10,751 nt of DNA from CAYPTI01 sp964413525 [NCBI: uncultured bacterium] (GTDB lineage: Bacteria; T1Sed10-126). Below, one piece after another: positions 1 through 5,455 of the stretch (the stretch's first letter is position 1; every line of letters begins with the position of its first letter). The notes under the pieces were generated by a model. That model was not told the origin of the DNA and did no database searches. It saw nothing but the letters and a program-made list of their open reading frames with translations. The position numbers and the translations under genes are program-made. The stretch spans positions 1-10,751 of the forward strand of contig CAYPTI010000036.1 of the NCBI GenBank assembly GCA_964413525.1. The letters are read 5' to 3'.

Positions 1-86
1 CCCGCTTTCGAGGTATTCTTTAGGAATTGGATTTTGCTGATTGAAGCCGGTAGACGGACATCTTCCCCGGATTCTCTACCTGCGAT

Positions 87-92
87 AAGGAG
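87..92 (+). promoter_or_regulatory. Shine-Dalgarno that decides the cysM start
   Basis: AAGGAG lies 8 nt before a TTG at 101. The GTG at 95 is only 2 nt from it, too close to use. An ATG at 152 is where many family members begin, but it has no comparable SD. I therefore take TTG 101 as the start. I see no convincing -35/-10 pair in bases 1-86. Confidence 0.6.
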
Positions 93-100
93 ACGTGTTC

Positions 101-1069
101 TTGAATCCACTCGTAACTGGCTCCGTGGAATCTCCGCCGGTGGTCGACGGCATGATCGACCTCATCGGCAACACCCCGATGATCAAGTTGCAGAACATCA
201 CCCCGAACACCAAGGTCGACATTTACGCCAAACTGGAGGGGATGAATCCCTCCGGCAGCATCAAGGATCGCATCGCGCTGAACATGATCGAGGAAGCCGA
301 AAAGGAAAACCGGATCCGGGAGGACAAGGTCCTGCTGGAGCCCTCCTCGGGGAACACCGCCATCGGGCTGGCCATGATCTGCACGGTGCGCGACTACGAA
401 CTCACCATTGTGATGCCCGAAAACGTGAGTGAAGAACGGCGCGAGGTCCTGCGGGGGTACGACGTCAACATTATCGATTCGGCGGCGGACAAGGGATCCA
501 ACGGGGCCGTTTTCAAGGCCCGCCGGCTGGCCAAGGACAACGATCAGTACGTCATGCTCGATCAGTACTCGAACCCCGCCAACCCCCGGGCGCACTACCT
601 CCACACGGGACAGGAGATCCTCCAGCAGCTTCCCCGGGTCGACAAATTCATCGCCGGGCTCGGGACCGGAGGCACCCTGATGGGCGTTGGACGGGCGCTT
701 CGGGAGGAATTTCCGGACGTCGAGTTAATCGCCATCCAGCCCGAGCCGGACGAAGGCCTTTCGGGGCTACGGAGCCTGGAGGACGGATTTATTCCGGAAA
801 TTATCGACATGTCGGTCCTGGACGGCAACGAATTGATCCGGAACGAAGAGGCCTTCGCCTACGTGAAAAAACTGGCCCGGGAGGAGGGCATCCTGGCCGG
901 CATCTCCTGCGGCGCCGCCGTGGCCAAATGCGTCAAGCACGCCCGGACCATGGAGGAAGGGATCATCGCCACGGTGCTGCCCGACGCCGGCTGGAAGTAC
1001 CTCAGCCAGCGGCTCTGGAGTCAGTCCGTCGATTCCCTCGAAGACACGGTTGAGGGTCCTCTCTGGTGA
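101..1069 (+). CDS. cysM: PLP-dependent cysteine synthase, CysM (O-phosphoserine sulfhydrylase) type
   Basis: This beta-replacement enzyme makes L-cysteine from an activated serine and a sulfide donor in the cytoplasm. It has 322 aa from the TTG start, the usual family size. Visible marks are the PLP lysine in SGSIKDR (K55), the substrate loop SSGNT (82-86), the PLP-phosphate loop GTGGT (188-192), GISCGAA (267-273) and DAGWKYLS (295-302). From memory, several stretches resemble Mycobacterium tuberculosis CysM, not CysK: MPEN-S-ERR, DQYSNPAN, the LRSLEDGF loop with an Arg (R224) where CysM has its phosphoserine-binding Arg, and a C-terminus ending EGPLW (EGQLWA in CysM). I infer O-phosphoserine preference, possibly with a thiocarboxylated carrier protein as sulfur donor; no carrier gene is in the window. 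The fold is certain, the substrate is not; CysK or a generic cysteine synthase is the alternative. Confidence 0.9.
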   Translation: MNPLVTGSVESPPVVDGMIDLIGNTPMIKLQNITPNTKVDIYAKLEGMNPSGSIKDRIALNMIEEAEKENRIREDKVLLEPSSGNTAIGLAMICTVRDYELTIVMPENVSEERREVLRGYDVNIIDSAADKGSNGAVFKARRLAKDNDQYVMLDQYSNPANPRAHYLHTGQEILQQLPRVDKFIAGLGTGGTLMGVGRALREEFPDVELIAIQPEPDEGLSGLRSLEDGFIPEIIDMSVLDGNELIRNEEAFAYVKKLAREEGILAGISCGAAVAKCVKHARTMEEGIIATVLPDAGWKYLSQRLWSQSVDSLEDTVEGPLW

Positions 1070-1070
1070 G

Positions 1071-1775
1071 TTGAACCCCCGGGCGGCATTGTTGTTCTGG
1101 CTCCTGTGCGGCCTCTTGCTTGTTTTCAATGGACTTCCGGCCTTCCCGACCGACCGGCCCGATACGGACCGGATCGAATGGGTTTCGGACCATTCCACGG
1201 TGGAACTGACCTTTTCAACCGAGCTGGACGCCGACTCGCCCACCGTCACGTTCCTCCTGGAGAACCTCGACCTGGCCACGGTCCTGGTTCGGGAACTGGA
1301 CATCGATCGGCTGGAAGCCGAACAAATCGACGAGCGAACCTACGCCGCCCGGGACCACGCCGGACTGGAGGGGACGGTCCACCAGATCAAGCTGGAACCA
1401 TCCTCGTCGAGCTTCTACGGGGAAGGCCGCTATCAATCCTCGCAATATTACGTCTGGATCACGGGAGAAGCCGTCGCCGAAATTGACCTGGACGGCGGGT
1501 CCGACACGACCGGGGCCGAAATCGATCTATCCGTCCGGGCGTCCAATCCCTTCCTTCACGTCGCGGGAGTCCTGTTCCGTCCCTACATCCGGCGGGTCGC
1601 CCGAACCAAATCGGACAACTTAACCGACGTGGCCGGTACGGTGGTCAGGTTTCTGAATGATCATCCGGAGGAGGCCCTGGATCGGCTGGACGGATACGAC
1701 CGCAGGAACGGAACGGATTTTGCGACCCGCCTGCGTCGGTTTGTCTCCCGGCGGGCGGAACGAACCGCCGGCTGA
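1071..1775 (+). CDS. Exported or membrane-anchored protein of unknown function
   Basis: I do not recognise this family. From TTG 1071 the protein has 234 aa. It opens with NPR, then a hydrophobic stretch (about residues 5-24, AALLFWLLCGLLLVF) that reads as an uncleaved anchor or signal peptide. The rest is soluble, Asp/Glu-rich and strand-like (about 35-155: alternating polar and hydrophobic segments, then an S/G/Y-rich turn). It ends in a helical, basic tail (about 165-234) containing PYIRRVAR and LNDHPEEALDRL. The overall order vaguely suggests a START/SRPBCC-like lipid-binding fold, but that is a guess. TTG 1071 starts one base after the cysM stop (TGAGTTG), which suggests termination-reinitiation. 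A TTG at 1050, inside cysM, would add seven residues. Neither start has a well-spaced SD. The coding frame is convincing; the start is uncertain. Confidence 0.7.
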   Translation: MNPRAALLFWLLCGLLLVFNGLPAFPTDRPDTDRIEWVSDHSTVELTFSTELDADSPTVTFLLENLDLATVLVRELDIDRLEAEQIDERTYAARDHAGLEGTVHQIKLEPSSSSFYGEGRYQSSQYYVWITGEAVAEIDLDGGSDTTGAEIDLSVRASNPFLHVAGVLFRPYIRRVARTKSDNLTDVAGTVVRFLNDHPEEALDRLDGYDRRNGTDFATRLRRFVSRRAERTAG

Positions 1776-1815
1776 TCGGAGGCTTCGCCAAGAATCGATG
1801 CCGAGTCAACGGCCG

Positions 1816-2610
1816 TTAGGTCGGGTTGTCCATCAGCTCCTCGGGGGGCTCCACGCTCAGGGCTTCCATCAACTCCCGGAGCTGCTCCCCGGAGTATCGG
1901 CTGGTTCCCAGGTGAGACCGGATCCGGTCCGGGATCCGCCAGGCGTAGTCGACCATGCTGTCGTCCCCCTCGATGGTCCACTCACAGGATTTGTTCACCA
2001 TGGCGACGAAGGAATGGATGTGCTCCGGTTGGAACGGAAGCCGGTGGTTCTCGATGAACTGTTCCAGCACCTCGACGTGATACCGGTTCTGCCGGATCGG
2101 GTTGGTCAGCTGGTTGGTTGATTCGCGGCCGTCCGTTTCCTTCCTCTGGGTCCAGGTCTCGTCGTCCGCCGATCCCCGGAGGGTCCCTCCGTATGCTTTG
2201 GTCTCCACCACGAAGATGCCCGAGGGACTGAGGATGACGTGATCGTTCTGGGCGCTGTTAAGCCCGTCGTGGACGTCGAGGTCATTCAGCAGAAAGCAGG
2301 AATCCGGGAGTTCCTCCCGGAGCAGCCGGGTGACGAATTGTTCCCCCGATTGGCCGGAATCAACCTTTGCGATATTGGACTGATTTTCCCGCTGTTTCAG
2401 CAGGTGGCTTAACCCCAGCCCCAGAACGACTCCTCCGATCACCAGCCAGGCGTAGGACCCGTCCTCCAGGTACCGGTACACTCCCCAGCCGACGGTCAGC
2501 ACCCCGACGGCGGTTTCGGTCCGGGCAAACCAGTACAGGAATCGATTTTCCCGTCGGAGGTTCTCGCGTTTGGTCCCGAGGGTCTGTTCGTCGGTTACCA
2601 CCCGGGCCAT
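1816..2610 (-). CDS. NERD (nuclease-related) domain membrane protein
   Basis: This 264-aa protein has two probable membrane segments (about 33-47 and 53-71) joined by a short loop, then a soluble domain. The domain has the order expected of NERD, a restriction-endonuclease-like fold: GEQFV (89-93) near its start, an Asp in QNDHVILSPSGIFVVETK (D123, with E136 and K138 forming the D...ExK pattern), a W (153) and NPIRQNRYHVEVL (170-182). NERD proteins are presumed nucleases or nucleic-acid-binding proteins, but few have been tested. The topology would place the domain on one face of the inner membrane, probably the cytoplasm. It is convergent with the CysM pair (40 nt between stops) and lies downstream of the moaA unit on the same strand. 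No clear SD precedes the ATG at 2610; a GTG three codons later is an alternative. Domain call is firm, biological role unknown. Confidence 0.85.
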   Translation of the reverse strand: MARVVTDEQTLGTKRENLRRENRFLYWFARTETAVGVLTVGWGVYRYLEDGSYAWLVIGGVVLGLGLSHLLKQRENQSNIAKVDSGQSGEQFVTRLLREELPDSCFLLNDLDVHDGLNSAQNDHVILSPSGIFVVETKAYGGTLRGSADDETWTQRKETDGRESTNQLTNPIRQNRYHVEVLEQFIENHRLPFQPEHIHSFVAMVNKSCEWTIEGDDSMVDYAWRIPDRIRSHLGTSRYSGEQLRELMEALSVEPPEELMDNPT

Positions 2611-2689
2611 CAGGACCGTTTTCCCGGGGGCATCGTCGGAAGGTGGCTACGGAGAACGATATATTCTGGTGGGAATTCGATTGACGAAA
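2611..2689 (-). other. Gap between the moaA unit and the NERD gene
   Basis: This 79-nt stretch holds no gene I can support. Read on the minus strand it contains an AT-rich patch (GAATATATCG, around 2665-2675) that could serve as a -10 region for the NERD gene. No good -35 stands at the right distance. I see no hairpin with a following T run, so transcription from moaA may continue into the NERD gene. Confidence 0.3.
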
Positions 2690-2929
2690 TCAGAAGGAAC
2701 AAAGACCGCAGATGCTGCAGTAGGGTCCGCTGCAGGGGAGGTCAAGCTGACCGTCCAGATCCTCCAGGAACCGGACGATGAGCTCGGTGGACAGTTCGGC
2801 TTTTTCGGCGGAGGTAGCTTCCGGGGCTGATTGTTCGATCAACCGAACCGCCATCGGCGTGATGATCCGAACGACTTCTTCCTCCCGGTGGGAAATGGAC
2901 GGTTCCGTCGCGACGGGAATCGAAATCAG
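2690..2929 (-). CDS. Small Cys-rich protein, CTG start overlapping the moaA stop
   Basis: This 79-codon frame is easily missed because it has no ATG, GTG or TTG near its beginning. Its first sense codon after the overlap is CTG (2929-2927), sharing bases with the moaA TGA as CTGA, the same 4-nt overlap geometry as the common ATGA junction. It reads as a normal protein: a polar N-terminus, an acidic helical middle (about 15-63, with SHREEEVVRII and STELIVRFLEDLD) and a C-terminus with four cysteines at 66, 71, 74 and 77 (CX4CX2CX2C, PCSGPYCSICGLC) followed by SF and the stop. The four-Cys tail suggests a Zn or Fe-S site. The overlapping alternative frame is Arg/Ser/His-rich and unlike the neighbours. 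An ATG at codon 26 has no SD and would give 54 aa. I do not recognise the family. Coupling to moaA suggests a molybdenum-cofactor link (inference). Confidence 0.6.
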   Translation of the reverse strand: MISIPVATEPSISHREEEVVRIITPMAVRLIEQSAPEATSAEKAELSTELIVRFLEDLDGQLDLPCSGPYCSICGLCSF

Positions 2930-4014
2930 CCCCCAATTCGTGACATGCTCCGGCTCTGTTTTTGCGGATCATACTCTCCTTTCTTTAGTTTCACGCAACC
3001 CCCCTCCCATTTGTTTTTGTAGTTCGTTCGGATGATGTTCTTCAGCTCCCGGGTGTCGGCTCCGTCCCGGAGGGCGGTGCGAATGTCGTCCTCCTCGTAA
3101 CTGAACAGACAGTTCTTGATGTTGCCGTCCGCGGTGAGGCGAATCCGGTCGCAGGTGTGACAGAAGGGTCGGGTCACGGACGGAATAAATCCGACCTGTC
3201 CCTCGGTGCCGGCGACCTGGAAGGTGGTCGCGGGGGCGTGCTCGTCCTGGTGAATTTCCTCCTGCTGTTTCTTATCCAGGGGTTCCAGTTCATATTCCTC
3301 GGTGATGATTTCCTTCATCTCGGCCTCCGGGAGCAACCGCTCCGGCGACCAGTGGTCTCCGTGTTCGAGGGGCATGAATTCGATAAACCGAACCGCCTGG
3401 CCGTGGACGACGGCCCAGTCCACAAAGTCGATCAGTTCGTCCTCGTTGAAATCCCGGATGGCCACCACGTTCAGCTTGACCGGGTGGAGTTCGGGCCGCT
3501 CCAGCAGGGCGTCGAGCCCGTCCAGCACCTGATCCAGACCGTGTTTCCGCTGGGTCAGTTCCCGGAACCGGTCCTTCCGGAAGGTGTCCAGGCTGAAGTT
3601 GATCCGGTGCAGCCCGGCCTCGATCAGTTCGTCGATGTACCGGCGAAGCAGCATCCCGTTGGTGGTCATGGCGATGTCGTTCAACCCGTCGATGCCGTTC
3701 AAATAGTCGATGAGAACCGGGATGTCCTGGCGCAGGAGGGGTTCCCCGCCGGTGACCCGGACGTTGTCGACGCCCATGTCCACGAAAACCCGGGTCAACC
3801 GGGCAAGTTCTTCGTAGGAGAGGATGTCTTCCTTCGGGGAGAGGTTGTCGGGCCCTCCGTCGGGCATGCAGTAGGTACAGGCGAAGTTGCAGCGATCCGT
3901 AATCGAAATACGAAGCGACTTCATCGGCCGGCCGTAGGTATCCTGCAGGTAGTCGCCGGATTCCTCCTGCTGAGACTCCTGTTCGTCCGGCCTGGTGTCC
4001 ACCGAAGAACCCAC
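2926..4014 (-). CDS. moaA: GTP 3',8-cyclase MoaA (radical SAM)
   Basis: MoaA converts GTP to 3',8-cyclo-7,8-dihydro-GTP, the first step of molybdenum cofactor synthesis, using SAM and two 4Fe-4S clusters. The 362-aa protein has the radical SAM motif CNFACTYC (C42, C46, C49), the SAM-contacting VTGGEPLLR (88-95), TTNGMLL (117-123) and SLDTFRKDRF (141-150). The C-terminal cluster cysteines are C285, C288 and C302 (CHTC...KNC). It ends in RSMSRIGG: the terminal Gly-Gly is a MoaA hallmark that reaches into the active site, so the stop is authentic. GTG 4014 is chosen because a near-perfect SD lies 5 nt upstream; the GTG at 4029 would sit inside that SD. An acidic, Gln-rich segment of about 20 residues precedes the core. 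The other molybdopterin genes are not in the window. Confidence 0.96.
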   Translation of the reverse strand: MGSSVDTRPDEQESQQEESGDYLQDTYGRPMKSLRISITDRCNFACTYCMPDGGPDNLSPKEDILSYEELARLTRVFVDMGVDNVRVTGGEPLLRQDIPVLIDYLNGIDGLNDIAMTTNGMLLRRYIDELIEAGLHRINFSLDTFRKDRFRELTQRKHGLDQVLDGLDALLERPELHPVKLNVVAIRDFNEDELIDFVDWAVVHGQAVRFIEFMPLEHGDHWSPERLLPEAEMKEIITEEYELEPLDKKQQEEIHQDEHAPATTFQVAGTEGQVGFIPSVTRPFCHTCDRIRLTADGNIKNCLFSYEEDDIRTALRDGADTRELKNIIRTNYKNKWEGGCVKLKKGEYDPQKQSRSMSRIGG

Positions 4015-4019
4015 ACAAA

Positions 4020-4027
4020 TCACCTCC
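4020..4027 (-). promoter_or_regulatory. Strong Shine-Dalgarno of moaA
   Basis: On the minus strand this reads GGAGGTGA, and with the next base it matches nine bases of the anti-SD complement AAGGAGGTGATC. It is 5 nt before GTG 4014. It fixes that start, because the in-frame GTG codons at 4029 and 4023 overlap the SD itself. Confidence 0.85.
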
Positions 4028-4098
4028 ACAATCCATATACTGTATCAAGGAATCCCCGGAATGATAAATTTATCGGGACCGGGACGGGAGGCGGGACG
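4028..4098. promoter_or_regulatory. Divergent promoter region with a 12-bp palindrome
   Basis: This short AT-rich gap lies between moaA (minus) and the phosphatase gene (plus) and must hold both promoters if they are separately transcribed. It contains a perfect 12-bp palindrome, GATAAATTTATC, at 4063-4074, and a smaller one, ATACTGTAT, at 4037-4045. On the plus strand TGATAAATT (4062-4070) could act as an extended -10. For moaA the TATATG on the minus strand (4039-4034) is a possible -10. No good -35 accompanies either. The palindrome could be an operator. GGGAGG at 4086-4091 is the SD of the phosphatase gene. Confidence 0.35.
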
Positions 4099-4860
4099 AT
4101 GATCGAAGAGCTGCGGACTCGGCTTCGGACGGCACGATTCTGGGTTCGACGGGCGGGGTTGAAGGCCGATCAACTTCAGGCCGGTGTGGTACCGGAGCGT
4201 AAGGACGATCGGAGCTATGTGACCGCGGCGGACCGGGAGCTGGAAGAATTCCTCTGCGAACAAATTGACCGGCGGTTCCCCGACGACGGCATTCTGGGGG
4301 AAGAGTCCCGTCACGATCGGGTCGGCGGAACGGTGAGGTGGGTCCTGGATCCCATCGACGGGACCGCTTCCTACAGCATGGGTCTGCCGGTCTGGGCGGT
4401 CAGCGCGGGGCTTCTCGCCGACGGCGAACCGGCCGGCGGGGTGGTCTGGCTGCCGGAACTTCAAACGGAGTGTTTCGGGCTTTACGAACCGGAGACGGGG
4501 GAGCCCGACGCTCCCGAAACCCCGTTTGATTCGGAGGATCTGCTCTGCGTCCCCTCGGACGCTCACCGGAAGTTTTCGATCGATTTTCCGGGCAAAACCC
4601 GTTCCCTTGGCAGCACGGCCTTCCACATGGTGCTTGTTCTTCAAGGGCGTGCATGCGGCGCTCTGCTTGGGAGACGACACCTGTGGGACGTCATCGTGGG
4701 CTGGGGCCTCAGCCACCGGACCGACCTCGAATTGGGCATCCTGTCGGGCCACTCCGTGGATCGTGAGGTCCTGGTTCGGGGCGAATCGTCCCCCGAGCCG
4801 CTGCTGTTCGCTCACCGGACCGTGATCGACCGGCTGCGGGACCGCGTCGCCCCCCGGTAG
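4099..4860 (+). CDS. Inositol monophosphatase family phosphatase
   Basis: This is a Mg-dependent phosphomonoesterase of the IMPase/CysQ/FBPase superfamily, 253 aa, the usual length. The metal-site motifs are all present: SYVTAADRELEEFL (39-52), GILGEES (64-70, with E68/E69), WVLDPIDGTASY (81-92, with D84 and D87) and the late HLWDVIVGW (194-202, with D197). GSTAFHMVLVLQGRACG (171-187) matches the usual hydrophobic helix before the last acid. Start ATG 4099 has GGGAGG 7 nt upstream. The frame is open far upstream only because it runs antisense to moaA. Possible substrates are inositol-1-phosphate, histidinol phosphate or 3'-phosphoadenosine 5'-phosphate (CysQ role). The sequence alone does not decide, and no histidine or sulfate-activation gene is adjacent. 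It is transcribed divergently from moaA. Confidence 0.92.
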   Translation: MIEELRTRLRTARFWVRRAGLKADQLQAGVVPERKDDRSYVTAADRELEEFLCEQIDRRFPDDGILGEESRHDRVGGTVRWVLDPIDGTASYSMGLPVWAVSAGLLADGEPAGGVVWLPELQTECFGLYEPETGEPDAPETPFDSEDLLCVPSDAHRKFSIDFPGKTRSLGSTAFHMVLVLQGRACGALLGRRHLWDVIVGWGLSHRTDLELGILSGHSVDREVLVRGESSPEPLLFAHRTVIDRLRDRVAPR

Positions 4861-4939
4861 CCCACCTACAATCCCTTCAACCATCCAGCAAACCTCGGAA
4901 TTTCCTCGACCTTCCCACACAAAACCTCCACCCCAATAT

Positions 4940-4985
4940 CCCCTCGAAGGTATAATAAATATTTATTTATTATACCTTCAAGGGG
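4940..4985. repeat. Long inverted repeat (21-nt arms, 4-nt loop)
   Basis: Arms 4940-4960 and 4965-4985 are complementary at 20 of 21 positions (one C/A mismatch at 4945/4980), separated by ATTT. The outer stem is G/C-rich and the core is pure A/T with TATAAT on each strand. There is no T run after it, so it is not a classical intrinsic terminator. It may be a regulator site, a terminator acting with the C-rich stretch before it, or a remnant of a small palindromic element. Confidence 0.85.
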
Positions 4986-5070
4986 GAAAGGGTTCAGGAA
5001 AGAGGGGAGGGACGAGGAATACCTTTGACGGGTGTACCCAGAAGAAAAACGGAAGCATACCTTTGAGGAG
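4972..5070 (+). repeat. Three direct copies of motif ATACCTTYRASGGRG
   Basis: Copies read ATACCTTCAAGGGG (4972-4985), ATACCTTTGACGGG (5019-5032) and ATACCTTTGAGGAG (5057-5070). A fourth, inverted copy (4953-4940 on the minus strand, ATACCTTCGAGGGG) is the left hairpin arm. The start-to-start steps are 47 and 38 nt. All lie upstream of the pterin dehydratase operon, which suggests binding sites for one protein or copies of a small repeat element. Confidence 0.6.
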
Positions 5071-5095
5071 TAAAACTTACGGAGGCGCACACGGG

Positions 5096-5124
5096 TGGAA
5101 AAATTACGTCCGGAACACTACAAT
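5096..5124 (+). promoter_or_regulatory. Candidate sigma-70-type promoter of the pterin dehydratase-pan operon
   Basis: TGGAAA (5096-5101, four of six to TTGACA) is followed after 17 nt by TACAAT (5119-5124, five of six to TATAAT). Transcription would start near 5131, just before the GGAGG SD at 5141-5145. If so, the ATG at 5123 lies inside the -10 and cannot be the start of the first gene. Confidence 0.45.
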
Positions 5125-5155
5125 GAGAACACTGAAACAAGGAGGTTCCGGACCG

Positions 5156-5455
5156 ATGGAAACGCTCGACGACACGGAAATTAACGACCGGTTGTCCGAT
5201 CTTCCCGGCTGGGCCCGGCAGGGACACCGGATCCGCCGGGAGTTTTCCCTGGCCGATTTTGTGGAAGCGGTTCAGTTCGTGAACGCGATCGTGGAACCGG
5301 CGGAGGAAGCCGAGCATCACCCCGATCTTGAGGTGTCCTGGGGATCGGTCGTGGTGAACCTCACCACGCACGAGGCGGACGGACTGACGCATCGGGACTT
5401 CGACCTGGCGCGCATCATCACCGACCTTTACGTCAAGGAGTTTGACCATGGCTGA
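5156..5455 (+). CDS. phhB: Pterin-4a-carbinolamine dehydratase
   Basis: This small cytoplasmic enzyme dehydrates 4a-hydroxytetrahydropterin after aromatic amino acid hydroxylation. It has 99 aa, the normal size. The family signature is complete: EAEHHPDLEVSW (51-62, with H54, H55 and P56), LTTHEADGLTHRDFDLA (69-85, with H72 and D81). ATG 5156 is preferred to ATG 5123 and to an upstream start at 5063 because GGAGG lies at 5141-5145 and because the family begins near LDDTEINDRL. No phenylalanine hydroxylase is in the window. In bacteria lacking it, such proteins have been linked to other pterin or molybdopterin roles, and moaA lies about 1.1 kb away on the other strand; any link is inference. 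It is the first gene of a five-gene overlapping operon. Confidence 0.93.
   Translation: METLDDTEINDRLSDLPGWARQGHRIRREFSLADFVEAVQFVNAIVEPAEEAEHHPDLEVSWGSVVVNLTTHEADGLTHRDFDLARIITDLYVKEFDHG

Larger units (their letters stand above)
4861..5095. other. Gene-free stretch with hairpin, repeats and skew switch
   Basis: I find no supported gene here. The first 80 bases (4861-4940) are very C-rich and G-poor by my count (37 C, 4 G), as expected of a Rho-utilisation region after the phosphatase stop. A long hairpin follows (4940-4985). Beyond it the composition flips to G-rich and purine-rich (21 G, 2 C in 4981-5020). Four copies of a 14-nt motif lie at 4940-4953, 4972-4985, 5019-5032 and 5057-5070. 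The AT-rich hairpin core contains TATAAT in both directions but no matching -35 elements. Confidence 0.6.

Noticed and set aside
1-24. A partial resemblance (CGAGGTAT) near the window start to the inverted 14-nt motif found near 4940
   Set aside because: Only about seven bases agree and the rest differs, so it does not qualify as a fifth copy.
1809-1818. AACGGCCGTT palindrome at the junction of the two convergent genes
   Set aside because: It is only 10 bp, includes the NERD stop codon, and has no flanking T runs; expected by chance at this GC content.
2610-2633. An eight-codon upstream frame whose TGA overlaps the NERD ATG (TGATG)
   Set aside because: There is no SD before its ATG, and short overlaps of this kind arise easily by chance.
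2926-2934. A programmed -1 frameshift at the G run that would fuse moaA to the Cys-rich frame, or an assembly error in that run
   Set aside because: The sequence ATTGGGGGCTGA does not form a classical X-XXY-YYZ slippery heptamer, and a fusion would bury the terminal Gly-Gly that MoaA needs. Coupled initiation at CTG fits better, though resequencing the G run would settle it.
2742-2972. The alternative minus-strand frame over the Cys-rich protein region, beginning at an ATG inside moaA
   Set aside because: Its translation is rich in Arg, Ser, His and Gly without hydrophobic core, unlike any neighbour; the overlapping Cys-rich frame has normal protein composition and a sensible stop.
3157-4098. 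A long plus-strand open frame running into the phosphatase gene, as if the phosphatase had an N-terminal extension of over 300 residues
   Set aside because: It is antisense to moaA along its whole length, has no domain resemblance, and the phosphatase has its own SD and ATG at 4099.
5095-5184. A 29-codon GTG frame with GGAGG 9 nt upstream, overlapping the dehydratase start, as a possible leader peptide
   Set aside because: It lies partly upstream of the likely transcription start, has no regulatory codon run or attenuator hairpin, and its translation is highly charged and unconvincing.
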